Shown here piece after piece: positions 55,209 to 63,895 of a stretch of DNA of 64,000 bases. Numbering within the stretch: the stretch's first letter is position 1; each line of letters begins with the position of its first letter. This stretch comes from Sphingobacterium sp. UBA2700 (GTDB lineage: Bacteria > Bacteroidota > Bacteroidia > Sphingobacteriales > Sphingobacteriaceae): the NCBI GenBank assembly GCA_002354335.1, contig DELI01000023.1, positions 1 to 64,000 of the forward strand, read 5' to 3'. The translations under genes were made by a program, and so were the position numbers. The notes under the pieces were generated by a model. It searched no databases. It saw only the letters and a list, made by a program, of their open reading frames with translations, and was not told the origin of the DNA.

Positions 55209-56132
55209 CTAATGTATCACATTTACACGCACATCAAGAGAATTGTTTCTATCGACAGGCTTTCCTGACATTTCCAAACAGGTTTCTTCAATCATTTTGC
55301 TCATTGTACTTAGGGCAAGGTCGTTGGCTTCATTTCCAAAAGGCTCTTCGATTTCATCGGCAATGGCTTCAAAGGCAACGAATGTATAAGCGATAAATGA
55401 AACAATAAAGGGGGTAAACCAGCTTAAACTGTCGACCAATCCAAAAGGAAGTAAGAAACAATAAATATAAACGGTACGGTGAAGCAACACGGAATAACTG
55501 AACGGAATTGGCGTTGAAGCGATTCTTTCACAGCCGCCTAGAATATCGGAGAGCTTATCGAGATTTTGGTCTATACGAGCTTGCTGAATACTGTCGATAA
55601 TCTCTCTTTGCTTTAGATCTTGTATACATTCCCCCATAAACTGCATGATCACCGCTGGTTTATATTTGGACGCTTTCGCAATTGCGAACAGCTCCGGAGA
55701 TAATCGGGATTGAAGATCGCTGCTGGCATCGGTACCACGTAGCTGGTGTTTGAGTGCGTAATTAAAGGCAGAGTTTATACGAACAAAGGCCAGTAATTCA
55801 TTTTGGCTGATCTTGCCGTTCGTTAAAGTAGCAACCTGACGCGTCAGTGCTCTAGAAACATTTAATAAGGAGCCCCAAAGCTTTCTACCCTCCCAAAAAC
55901 GCTCATAACTCGCGTTATTACGGAAGCCGAGGAATAAGGCTAATACAAAACCAAACAAAGTAAATGGCGTCGCGTCTAGCGGTACTTTATAGCTTAATAG
56001 TGTCCCATGAAAATAGACAATGGCCACCGACAGACAAAACAGTAAAAGAAGACGAGGCAAAACATGTGGAAGAACAGAACCTTCCCAAATAAACAACATT
56101 CTGAACCAATTTTCTTTTTTACGTATGATCAT
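55209..56132 (-). CDS. Bestrophin-family anion channel
   Basis: A 307-residue member of the bestrophin/UPF0187 family, which form pentameric anion channels in the inner membrane. Seen: an N-terminal WF-rich leader (ENWFRMLFIWEGSV), two or more hydrophobic segments (about 20-45 and 55-75), the family motif LFLGFRNNASYERFWEGRKLWGSL-type, and late PFGNEANDLAL. The start at 56132 (MIIRKK) is chosen over an open upstream extension to 56180. It is alone, between two glycan operons, and probably unrelated to them. Confidence 0.85.
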   Translation of the reverse strand: MIIRKKENWFRMLFIWEGSVLPHVLPRLLLLFCLSVAIVYFHGTLLSYKVPLDATPFTLFGFVLALFLGFRNNASYERFWEGRKLWGSLLNVSRALTRQVATLTNGKISQNELLAFVRINSAFNYALKHQLRGTDASSDLQSRLSPELFAIAKASKYKPAVIMQFMGECIQDLKQREIIDSIQQARIDQNLDKLSDILGGCERIASTPIPFSYSVLLHRTVYIYCFLLPFGLVDSLSWFTPFIVSFIAYTFVAFEAIADEIEEPFGNEANDLALSTMSKMIEETCLEMSGKPVDRNNSLDVRVNVIH

Positions 56133-56252
56133 AACTCTACTCTCCTCGGTAATGTGATTTGATAAAACCAAATATACCATCTTTTTGATGTAAAATACAG
56201 TTAGGGAAACGATAAGAGCAGCTCTGAAGGTTCATTAGGAACGATTCAAGAG

Positions 56253-56281
56253 CTTTCCTGTTTCCAATGGAAACAGGAAAG
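56253..56281. other. Perfect 13-bp hairpin upstream of the bestrophin gene
   Basis: CTTTCCTGTTTCC and GGAAACAGGAAAG around a 3-nt loop. Placed after the terminator of the AGE operon (56319) and 120 bp before the bestrophin start. It may be a second terminator or a leader structure. The T-tract is weak on both sides. Confidence 0.5.
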
Positions 56282-56318
56282 ATTTTGATGGCCTTTGAAA
56301 ACAAACACTTTCAGAAAA

Positions 56319-56345
56319 AAATCCCCGATGGTAGCTCGGGGATTT
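56319..56345 (-). terminator. Terminator of the AGE/DUF4434/SGNH operon
   Basis: A 10-bp perfect stem (AAATCCCCGA with TCGGGGATTT) and a 7-nt loop, 34 bases past the AGE stop. The minus strand then runs into seven T (plus-strand A-run 56315-56321). Confidence 0.85.
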
Positions 56346-56379
56346 CATTGAAAACTAATTAAACTTATGTGAGTGAAAA

Positions 56380-57555
56380 TTATCGCACGAACAAGGCATT
56401 TTCTGTTTGCTCCAGCGTGCTGTATATTTTATACAACGCTCTAGGCACATGGAAACAGCCTTTCCATTTCCCGCCTTTTAAGGTCAACAAAGGCTCGCCT
56501 TGTCTATTTAAATAACCATACCATTCTCCATAGCTTGGGTCGCTAAATCTGCTGAAAGAATATTCGTCTAGCTTTTCGAACCATTCCTTACAATCTTTTC
56601 TGCCGGTATAGGCATATCCTTTTGCCATGCATACGAGCGCTTCTAAATGCACCCACCATAGCTTTTGATCCCATTCCAGCTGTAGCAAAGGCTTATCTAA
56701 AATATCTTTGAAATATAAGATACCACCGTATTGTTGATCCCAGCCATAGTTCAATGCTCGAATAGCGATATCAATACAAAGGTTCATTAAATCAGCATCT
56801 TCTCTTCTGATCGCAAGATCCATCATAAACCACATGGCTTCAATGATGTGACCCGGATTAACTAACCTTCCTTCGAACGTATCGGAAAAAGAACCGTCAA
56901 GATTCACGCTCTCCATAATCAATCCGGTATCCTTCTGGTAGAAAACGTCCATGACTTCATGCATCACCTCATCGATAAGCTGATCAACGGTTTGCTTGTC
57001 AATGATATGTTCCAACTCAAGCGCTAGATTGCTTAGAATCATCGGCAATGAAAAGCCTTTTAACGAGCGCGAGTTTGGATACTGTTTATTGTATTTTCCT
57101 TTTGGATTGTCTCTACGTTCGAGAATGCGGTTAAACGTGCTAACAGCAACATCAGCGTATTGATCATTTTTCTCGATTTTGTAGAGCGCAGCCAAACCCA
57201 TTGTTGCGAAGCAATCCGAGAAAATGTTATAAGGTTGAACTAAAGGTTTCCCGTAGCGGTCTAAAGCAAAATACCAGTCGCCATTTTCATCGCGACCATT
57301 CTTTAGGATAAACTCTGCTCCCTGAAGCGCCATCTCTTTCCATTCTGCCTTAGCTTCAACTTCGTTGTACATGGTTGCCATCGTCCAGATTTGGCGACCC
57401 TGCAGCCACATAAATTTATCCGTATCATACACTCCCCCCTCACGGTCTAAACAGGTGAAAAATCCTCCGTATTCCTTATCGTTCGAATTCTTCGTCCAAA
57501 ATGGAAGGACATTCTGCAGCAATTCCTGTTTATATTTATTCACAAAATCCATCAT
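56380..57555 (-). CDS. AGE-family epimerase (N-acylglucosamine 2-epimerase-like)
   Basis: A 391-residue (alpha/alpha)6-barrel of the AGE/RnBP superfamily. Typical features: GGFFTCLDREGGVYDTDKFMW, QGRQIWTMATMYNE, FEGRLVNPGHIIEAMWF (catalytic His), and QKLWWVHLEALV with the second His. Members interconvert GlcNAc and ManNAc, cellobiose and Glc-Man, or other sugars. The ManNAc reaction would suit sialic acid use, but the family motif alone does not decide the substrate. Last gene of the operon, 9 bp after the DUF4434 gene. Confidence 0.87.
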   Translation of the reverse strand: MMDFVNKYKQELLQNVLPFWTKNSNDKEYGGFFTCLDREGGVYDTDKFMWLQGRQIWTMATMYNEVEAKAEWKEMALQGAEFILKNGRDENGDWYFALDRYGKPLVQPYNIFSDCFATMGLAALYKIEKNDQYADVAVSTFNRILERRDNPKGKYNKQYPNSRSLKGFSLPMILSNLALELEHIIDKQTVDQLIDEVMHEVMDVFYQKDTGLIMESVNLDGSFSDTFEGRLVNPGHIIEAMWFMMDLAIRREDADLMNLCIDIAIRALNYGWDQQYGGILYFKDILDKPLLQLEWDQKLWWVHLEALVCMAKGYAYTGRKDCKEWFEKLDEYSFSRFSDPSYGEWYGYLNRQGEPLLTLKGGKWKGCFHVPRALYKIYSTLEQTENALFVR

Positions 57556-57564
57556 ATCTTTTGC

Positions 57565-58500
57565 TTATTTCAATTTTTCTAAATATTCTTTATAGCGGTT
57601 AAATAAATGTCCAGCCTGTAAGTACGCAGACTGTGGGCTCATAAAATGCGAGAACTCAAACGTAATTGCTTTATCGTATCCAGCTTTACGCGCAGCCTCT
57701 AACTTTAGTCTTAGTTTTTCAAATTTTATCGGAAGGAATTTTATCGGCATGTCCCTATCAAATGATTCCGCATTCGTCCAGCACTGCATTCCGTAGCGAT
57801 CAGCAAGTTTCTTATTTACGCTGAAAAAGTCTTCAAGCTCATGATAGTCGATATGCCCATCTTGAAAAGCTACGGCATCCACGGCATGGTGGATTTCATG
57901 AAATATTTCATCCCATTCGCGTTCATGTTCTTGCAGCGAAACAACATCAGCCTTGGAAAGGGATGCCGAAGATGCCATAACAGCTTTTTTTCCGTCGATC
58001 CAAGGGGAAATCAAGGTTGGCAGATTATTGCTCACCCCCTTACATTGTTCACCTAATACGCGGAATGCTGTCGCCGCCCCTTTCGTTTTTCTGCTGATCT
58101 CCATACTCAGGTACCAACCGCCAAAACTCGAATAATGTCCATATTTTGACCATACCTCGTCAATGACGTATCGGTTAGCGTCGATTTCATGCTGCATGTT
58201 TCCAGAATCCCAGTATAGACCGCTGTCATAAAGTCCGAAATAGAATTTTAGACCATGCTTTTCCGCTAATTGAAGAAACATCTCTACGAGGTCTTCACTA
58301 GGTGCATAGCAGCCATACTCTTTCTGCAACCATGGAGACGGGTAAGTGATGAAACGACGATAGCCACTGCGAATCATTATCACCGTATCAATACCAATGG
58401 ATTTCATATGGGCAAAATCCTGATCCCATTCCGCTCTCCCCCAATTTTGATGGGGAATATCATGGCTAATTTCGTCGATAAAAGTTCCTGTAATTCTCAT
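57565..58500 (-). CDS. DUF4434 TIM-barrel protein (GH-like)
   Basis: A 311-residue protein with the DUF4434 pattern, a glycosyl-hydrolase-like TIM barrel: ITGTFIDEISHDIPHQNW at the N-terminus, DTVIMIRSGYRRF, GLKFYFGLYDSG, FGGWYLSMEI and VSLQEHEREW. There is no signal peptide, so it is probably cytoplasmic, which is unusual for a glycanase. Family activity is not established in what I know. Its start overlaps the SGNH gene stop by one base (TAATG). Confidence 0.78.
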   Translation of the reverse strand: MRITGTFIDEISHDIPHQNWGRAEWDQDFAHMKSIGIDTVIMIRSGYRRFITYPSPWLQKEYGCYAPSEDLVEMFLQLAEKHGLKFYFGLYDSGLYWDSGNMQHEIDANRYVIDEVWSKYGHYSSFGGWYLSMEISRKTKGAATAFRVLGEQCKGVSNNLPTLISPWIDGKKAVMASSASLSKADVVSLQEHEREWDEIFHEIHHAVDAVAFQDGHIDYHELEDFFSVNKKLADRYGMQCWTNAESFDRDMPIKFLPIKFEKLRLKLEAARKAGYDKAITFEFSHFMSPQSAYLQAGHLFNRYKEYLEKLK

Positions 58501-59183
58501 TATAAGTATTTCTTAGCTTTCAGATAGTCCACCCAACGGATGTAACCATCCGTATTGATATGTATTCCATCTGAAGTATAGTTTTTGTTTAGGATATCAT
58601 TTTGTCCGAGCACATCACCCAATTCAACATAAGTTAAATTATAAGTCGTAGCAAGCTTTTGAATCCCTGCATTTAAGTTTTTGATCAGCTGAGCTTTGCC
58701 TCTTAGATAATCATATTTTAATAATTCATCATTCAGGGGCAAAGTGCTCTGCACGTAGATCTTTGTTTGAGGACTGTGCTTTTTGATTAACAAAATGACC
58801 TCTTCATAATTCTTGAGGGACCATTCTGTGGGCAATCCACGACCAATGTCATTAATTCCCATCATCAAAAATATCTTGTTCGGCTTGGTTTTAACAACAT
58901 CGGCAACACGTGCTTTCATTCCGAAGGTATTATCCCCACCTATTCCACGGTTTCCAATTCTCTTTTTTCCAGCAATAAGCTCTTGCCATGGGCCGCGCTC
59001 TGTGATGCTATTGCCAAAGAATACGATATCAGTTTTTGTGTTCTTCAAGCCTTGATAAAGTTTCTCACGAGACTCATAATACCAGTTGTTATATGAGCTA
59101 TCACGACTCATATCTCTTTTCTCTTGCGCGAATCCTTTATTGAAACATAACAGGATCGTCAGCAATAAAAAACTAGCTCTCAT
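58500..59183 (-). CDS. Exported SGNH/GDSL esterase with GNS block
   Basis: A 227-residue SGNH hydrolase with a signal peptide (SFLLLTILLCFNKGFA-Q). Block I reads FFGNSITERG, with Asn where GDSL enzymes have Asp; the nucleophile Ser is kept. Block II RGIGGDN, block III MMGINDIG and block V SDGIHINTDG are present. Such enzymes remove acetyl groups from sugars (sialate or xylan/rhamnogalacturonan esterases). Together with the next gene it forms a tandem SGNH pair, probably an ancient duplication. Periplasmic. Confidence 0.87.
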   Translation of the reverse strand: MRASFLLLTILLCFNKGFAQEKRDMSRDSSYNNWYYESREKLYQGLKNTKTDIVFFGNSITERGPWQELIAGKKRIGNRGIGGDNTFGMKARVADVVKTKPNKIFLMMGINDIGRGLPTEWSLKNYEEVILLIKKHSPQTKIYVQSTLPLNDELLKYDYLRGKAQLIKNLNAGIQKLATTYNLTYVELGDVLGQNDILNKNYTSDGIHINTDGYIRWVDYLKAKKYL

Positions 59184-59184
59184 A

Positions 59185-59862
59185 TTATAGATGTTTTTTA
59201 GATTTTAAATAATTGATATAAGGAATGTAAGCTGCAACTTCCAGATGGATTCCATCCGGAGTCATCTCTGCTTTAAGCTGTCCTTTTTCATCTGCAATTA
59301 CAGGATACAAGTCTACGAAGGTTACATTCCTGTTTTTCGTGGCAATCTGCTTTAATTCTGCATTGATTTTCAGAATATCCTCATTCTTAACCTGCTTGAA
59401 TGCTTCTATCAATTTCGCGTCGTTTATAGGCAGAAGACTGCTCAAATAAATCTTCGTTTTAGGAGATTCTGCCTGCACTTTCTTAATGATCTTACCGTAA
59501 TTCTGCAAAATGTTAGAAACCGGCACATTTCTTTTCAGATCATTGACACCAATCATGACAAATAACTTCTTAGGCTGATGACGGATAATCTCATCCAATC
59601 GAGCGACTACACCGAAAGAGATATCCCCACTTATCCCACGGTTTAAGATTGGCAATTCTGGCGCAATATCTTCCCAACGACCTGCTTCGGTCAAGCTATC
59701 CCCCAAAAAGATTACCGCACCTTTCTTTACCGGCATTTTGTTAAACAAGGCTAAGCGTTCAGTATAACCAGAGAACACATAATTGCTATCGATGGCTACC
59801 TGAGCATTTAAGTTTTTACTAAACAAACCTAGCAGCACTAAACTTAGATATCTTAATTTCAT
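59185..59862 (-). CDS. Exported SGNH/GDSL esterase, second copy
   Basis: A 225-residue SGNH hydrolase. The start at 59862 gives a signal peptide (LRYLSLVLLGLFSKNLNA-Q); the frame stays open to 59943, overlapping the upstream gene. Blocks: FLGDSLTEAG, RGISGDISFG, MIGVNDLK and PDGIHLEVAA. About one-third of positions look shared with the copy at 58500 by eye. Substrate unknown; O-acetylated sugars are likely given the operon. Confidence 0.87.
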   Translation of the reverse strand: MKLRYLSLVLLGLFSKNLNAQVAIDSNYVFSGYTERLALFNKMPVKKGAVIFLGDSLTEAGRWEDIAPELPILNRGISGDISFGVVARLDEIIRHQPKKLFVMIGVNDLKRNVPVSNILQNYGKIIKKVQAESPKTKIYLSSLLPINDAKLIEAFKQVKNEDILKINAELKQIATKNRNVTFVDLYPVIADEKGQLKAEMTPDGIHLEVAAYIPYINYLKSKKHL

Positions 59863-59893
59863 TCGTTGTTTCGTTAATGTGTATATTAATAAT

Positions 59894-61309
59894 TTATGAA
59901 CGCCAAAACCATTGTCTTTTTGTACAGTAACTCGTAATCGCAATCATCAATACAATAAAAACTGCCGTTTTAATGAGGCCTAAATATGGACTGCTACCTG
60001 CCAACTGATTCAGCCAAGGAAGGATGTGCAAGAGACCCAAAATTGGTGTGATAAAGAATGCTGAAACACTATACGCTATCATGGGGTTTTGACCGCATCT
60101 AACCAGAGACTTTACAAGCATATTGTTTTTACAAAAGCTAACTAGATAATCACAAGTTAAATAAAACAAGAAAGCTAATCCACTTGTGATAAACCAATAG
60201 CTAAACGAGGAAGGGTCCTTTTTGATACCGCCATCGAGCGGCTCAAAGAACAGCCCTACGGTCGAAAACATAAAACCACAAAGAACGAGCTGCTTATAGA
60301 AAACAATTTTATCATCCTTCTTATCCTTCAAGAATAGATAGAAAAGAACCGCGAATACCACATGTCCTAGTAGGTCTAGAGCAATCCAACGTTCGTATAA
60401 GCACAGCACGTGAAATGCAACGAACAAGAAAGCGAGTATCGCTAATACGAATGTTGATTTCCGTTCAGACGCTGTAAACTCCGTTTGAAAAACAGTCTTA
60501 TTCTTCCAGATGAGATCGCCTAAAATAGAGCCCGGCAATACGATGCACAGATATTTTAAGTATGCAAAGTTGTAGAACCAATGTAATTTGGGATGAAAGT
60601 TCCAGATCGCAGATGTCCAGCTCCCAGCAATATCTTTTGTAAACCAAACGCCCATAAAACATAGCAATATGGCAATTCTTAAATAGATATTATTTGCCGA
60701 AAGCACCCATAGCAATGTCCCAAACACCGCCATGTTCGCTAGAACAAGTATGATGATATTGCTCTTTTCCTTTTGAAAAGTATTGCCAAGTATCTCACTA
60801 TGATAGTATGTTAATGCAATAAGAATTAAAATACCCAATGCTTGCAATCCGTATTTTTTAACGGCAGTTCCTTCAAAGCGCATGAATAACAAGAAAAAGG
60901 CAGCAAAAGCGGCTAAGGCGGATAGATAGTTTACAATGCTGTTTCCCGTTAAATTATCAGGTGTTAGGTAGGCTAATGCGATCGCAAAGACCAATAGTAG
61001 CAATCCCCTCCGAAGTACAATCTTTGTAATAGATGCGTATTGCCCTGCCTCTAAAGATTTCTTTAGGGCAAAGGGAAATGCGGCCCCCATTGAAAATAGA
61101 AAAAAAGGAAATACCAAATCTACCCAAGTAATGCCTGGCCGATTAGGGTTGAACTTAAAGTCCGGTGGACCAACCTGAGCGTGATACATCCATCCTGGAA
61201 ACTCCGCTGTCCATGGGATAACCGCAGCTAAGACCATCCCGACAATCGCCAAGCCTCTTAACAGATCTATACTGAGATTTCTATACTTTTTATGGAACGT
61301 ATTCACCAT
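59894..61309 (-). CDS. DUF5009 / HGSNAT-like membrane acyltransferase
   Basis: A 471-residue polytopic membrane protein with about 11 hydrophobic segments. The N-terminus has RNLSIDLLRGLAIVGMVLA, with the conserved D-x-x-R-G, and then PGITWVDLVFPFFLFSMG, as in the DUF5009 family related to heparan-alpha-glucosaminide N-acetyltransferase. The family is thought to move acetyl groups across membranes. In this operon it might add or shuttle acetyl groups in balance with the SGNH esterases, which is inferred. It comes 75 bp after the unknown secreted protein gene, with a hairpin in the gap. Confidence 0.82.
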   Translation of the reverse strand: MVNTFHKKYRNLSIDLLRGLAIVGMVLAAVIPWTAEFPGWMYHAQVGPPDFKFNPNRPGITWVDLVFPFFLFSMGAAFPFALKKSLEAGQYASITKIVLRRGLLLLVFAIALAYLTPDNLTGNSIVNYLSALAAFAAFFLLFMRFEGTAVKKYGLQALGILILIALTYYHSEILGNTFQKEKSNIIILVLANMAVFGTLLWVLSANNIYLRIAILLCFMGVWFTKDIAGSWTSAIWNFHPKLHWFYNFAYLKYLCIVLPGSILGDLIWKNKTVFQTEFTASERKSTFVLAILAFLFVAFHVLCLYERWIALDLLGHVVFAVLFYLFLKDKKDDKIVFYKQLVLCGFMFSTVGLFFEPLDGGIKKDPSSFSYWFITSGLAFLFYLTCDYLVSFCKNNMLVKSLVRCGQNPMIAYSVSAFFITPILGLLHILPWLNQLAGSSPYLGLIKTAVFIVLMIAITSYCTKRQWFWRS

Positions 61310-61331
61310 ATTAACTCGTAATTCCTATAAA

Positions 61332-61360
61332 GTACTGCTGCTGCAGTGCAGCAACAGTAC
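61332..61360 (-). other. Intra-operon hairpin
   Basis: GTACTG and CAGTAC, one mismatch, then TGCTGC and GCAGCA around AGT. It sits in the 75-bp gap between the unknown secreted protein gene and the DUF5009 gene, followed on the minus strand by only TTTA. It could be an attenuator or an RNA-stability element. Confidence 0.5.
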
Positions 61361-61384
61361 AGATTTAGTTGATGTACCTGTATG

Positions 61385-62563
61385 TTATTTTAAATCTATT
61401 GGCACTAGAATCATTGGTGTTGGTAAGCAAGATGCCCCTGGAGGAGAATAAGTAAAGTTGATTTCCTGTATCTCTTTTTTTGGATCTGGCTTATAGATTC
61501 TAATCAAAATAGCTTCTGGTGCTGCTCTCGTCACTAATTGATTTGACGGATATTGATTAACAGACTTTTTGCCCTGCGCATCAAATACCTCCATCGTTAG
61601 TCCCATACCACCGCACCATTGGTTGTCGGCAGAACGACTATTCCAGGTTATTAGGGCTAGTCCTTTGCCATCGGTGCTTTTCCACTTGATATTCGTATCA
61701 TACAACACACCGTAGTTACCTGCATTCTTTGCTGGTTGCTTGTCCGCTCCGATCGTTCCGGTAATCCATGGATCATCTTCTCCATCGGCAATAATTAGTT
61801 GTTGAACACCTTGTTTGGTATCTAAGGTATCAGCACTTACAATCTTATAATTTGATACGGGGAATATCCCGCGACCTGCATTCACATGGCTGAACGGAAT
61901 AATCGTATCGATCTTTGAAAATGCTTCCGCAGTATTGCGATCTGGTGAAGTTTGAACTACAGAAATTAGCGCAGGTTGATCCACAACAAATTCATAGATA
62001 CCATGAACCAATTCATCATATTTTGCAATTCGCTTCTCCATTTCGTCATCGATAGGAACGACTTGACCCGGTTTGATCACTTTCACCATATTCACCTCTT
62101 CTGATTTGAAGTAGTCTTCCAAACCTTGCTTTCCAATTTTGAAATAGTTAGTGCTTGGCTCCTGAGAAGAAAACTTCAGCATCCTTAAATGCATATCTTC
62201 TTTACCCAAGTTCTTAATCACTGCGTTAATCTTTCTTGGAATTTGCGTCGGCTCTTTTACGCCATTTACGTTGTAAACATATAGTCTAACTGCCCCTGGC
62301 GCAACCTGCTCTTGCATAGCGATAGCTTCCGGAATACGGATATATTCTGGATCATCAGAAATGAGAAACTGTGGCCCTGGAGTAACAGTTTGCTTAAAAG
62401 CAATCTTCTTAAAATCTGGTTTTAAGAAATTCTTAAGGATAACAGTTTCCCCTTCCTTAGCAGCTCTTAGCGTTTTGGAAATTTCGGATAAGTTTTCTTG
62501 TGCAACAGTTGCCTGCTGGAACAAGAACGGAATAGCAAGTAATGCGATAAATCTTCTTAGCAT
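61385..62563 (-). CDS. Unrecognised secreted protein
   Basis: A 392-residue exported protein with a signal peptide (FIALLAIPFLFQQATVA-Q). I do not recognise a family. It is mostly beta-type by pattern (GAVRLYVYNVNGV, GKEDMHLRMLKFSS, IYEFVVDQPALISVVQTSPD, QLIIADGEDDPWITGTIG, WNSRSADNQWCGGMGLTMEV), with two late cysteines (CGG and SCLP). The plan would suit a multi-domain beta-sandwich, perhaps carbohydrate-binding. It lies 9 bp after a GH-like gene, so a role on the same glycan is inferred. There is no catalytic motif I can point to. Confidence 0.6.
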   Translation of the reverse strand: MLRRFIALLAIPFLFQQATVAQENLSEISKTLRAAKEGETVILKNFLKPDFKKIAFKQTVTPGPQFLISDDPEYIRIPEAIAMQEQVAPGAVRLYVYNVNGVKEPTQIPRKINAVIKNLGKEDMHLRMLKFSSQEPSTNYFKIGKQGLEDYFKSEEVNMVKVIKPGQVVPIDDEMEKRIAKYDELVHGIYEFVVDQPALISVVQTSPDRNTAEAFSKIDTIIPFSHVNAGRGIFPVSNYKIVSADTLDTKQGVQQLIIADGEDDPWITGTIGADKQPAKNAGNYGVLYDTNIKWKSTDGKGLALITWNSRSADNQWCGGMGLTMEVFDAQGKKSVNQYPSNQLVTRAAPEAILIRIYKPDPKKEIQEINFTYSPPGASCLPTPMILVPIDLK

Positions 62564-62572
62564 ATGAATGTT

Positions 62573-63886
62573 TTATTTTTTTAATCCTTCTTTTAAATAA
62601 TCCCACCATCCATAATTGATCACATGGACGATATCAAAAATCATGGAACCTTCAGACTTCGCTCTGCACATCTTCAGAGCTTTTACAAATTGTTCTGGAT
62701 GACCTTTGTATTGTTCAACATAGAGTCCAGCATATACTGGGGTCTCCCCCATAGTGACACGGTTCACCAGCTCAGCAGAACCTTCAACGGTATACCAATC
62801 TTCCTGCGCCACTGTCAGTCCCGACTCTAATTGCTTTTCATCTGTTTTCTTTTTGATCTCAGTCTTTTCAACTTCAAAATAGTAGTTGCCGGTAGTAAAC
62901 AGATCAAGTGCATCTGCGTAGGCATAGTTCTTATATTCAGGCGATGCCCATGGAAATTCTTTAGATGGGTCATATTTCTTGCTTGCGAAATTGACACCTA
63001 CATCATAATAAAGCGGATACCAGGAACCTGTATAATCACCAAATACAATATTAGGGTTGATGTTCTTCAACTCTTTGCGAGCTTCGTAAATAAAGTCATG
63101 AATAATCTTAGCTCTCCATGTAAGCCATTGTTTGAAATAAGCACCATCAACGCGCTTTTCACCCTGATATTCATAGATATCAGCAGGAAATTTCGCCAAT
63201 GGCTTACCTAAATAATCCTCAAAAGCTTTTCTACTTGCATCGGAGAAATCAGCATTCAGATTATCAAATCTCACGCGATCAAGAATAATCCCATCTAACT
63301 TTGGATACATAGCAACCAATTCCTTTAGAATCGAAAGTTCGTACTGACGAACTTCTTCTAATACAGGATTGATCATTGCGGAGTATTTATTCTTCTGATC
63401 GGTAATCAGCTTAAAACCTGTCGGCAAATAGGATGTCGTGCGCCAATGTGATTTACTTGCATCCTCGTAGACAACACCCCTATCGAAGTAATTATGCCCC
63501 GCTACAAAGACGTTCGTCGAAGCATGGATTTTTAATCCTAACTGATGGCCTTGCTCAATAAAATAGCTCAACATATCCCAAGAAAGATCTTTCTTAATCT
63601 TCGATTCGCCCCATGAAGTCATTACAGGGGCTATCTTACTTGGATATAGAACTTCGCCAGTAATAGGCTTAACATCGACAACAATATCTGTTACACCGAC
63701 TTCTTTGGATTTCTTTAAATAATAGACAATGGAATCCTTATGGCAGAATCGATCAAAGTTTGCCGTAGCATCAAACCACAGGATATTCCGATCGATAAAC
63801 GGCTTCTCCTTGCTCGCCTGTTGCTTTTTGATTCCACAGGAACTAAATAATATGGATAAAATAAAAGCTATACTTACTAATCTCAT
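62573..63886 (-). CDS. GH-like lipoprotein with TIM-barrel pattern
   Basis: A 437-residue lipoprotein: the signal ends in LFSSC followed by GIKKQQ. The mature part resembles glycoside-hydrolase-like (GHL10/DUF187-type) barrels: NILWFDATANFDRF, GVTDIVVDVKP, GLKIHASTNVFV, YPKLDGIILDRVRFDN and PNIVFGDYTG. The LDxxRF motif after a YPxxDG turn is shared with the protein at 34002. The assigned family is a guess from pattern. It is followed by the unknown secreted protein and preceded by a paralog whose C-terminus is in the window. Confidence 0.7.
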   Translation of the reverse strand: MRLVSIAFILSILFSSCGIKKQQASKEKPFIDRNILWFDATANFDRFCHKDSIVYYLKKSKEVGVTDIVVDVKPITGEVLYPSKIAPVMTSWGESKIKKDLSWDMLSYFIEQGHQLGLKIHASTNVFVAGHNYFDRGVVYEDASKSHWRTTSYLPTGFKLITDQKNKYSAMINPVLEEVRQYELSILKELVAMYPKLDGIILDRVRFDNLNADFSDASRKAFEDYLGKPLAKFPADIYEYQGEKRVDGAYFKQWLTWRAKIIHDFIYEARKELKNINPNIVFGDYTGSWYPLYYDVGVNFASKKYDPSKEFPWASPEYKNYAYADALDLFTTGNYYFEVEKTEIKKKTDEKQLESGLTVAQEDWYTVEGSAELVNRVTMGETPVYAGLYVEQYKGHPEQFVKALKMCRAKSEGSMIFDIVHVINYGWWDYLKEGLKK

Positions 63887-63895
63887 GTTTTCTTT

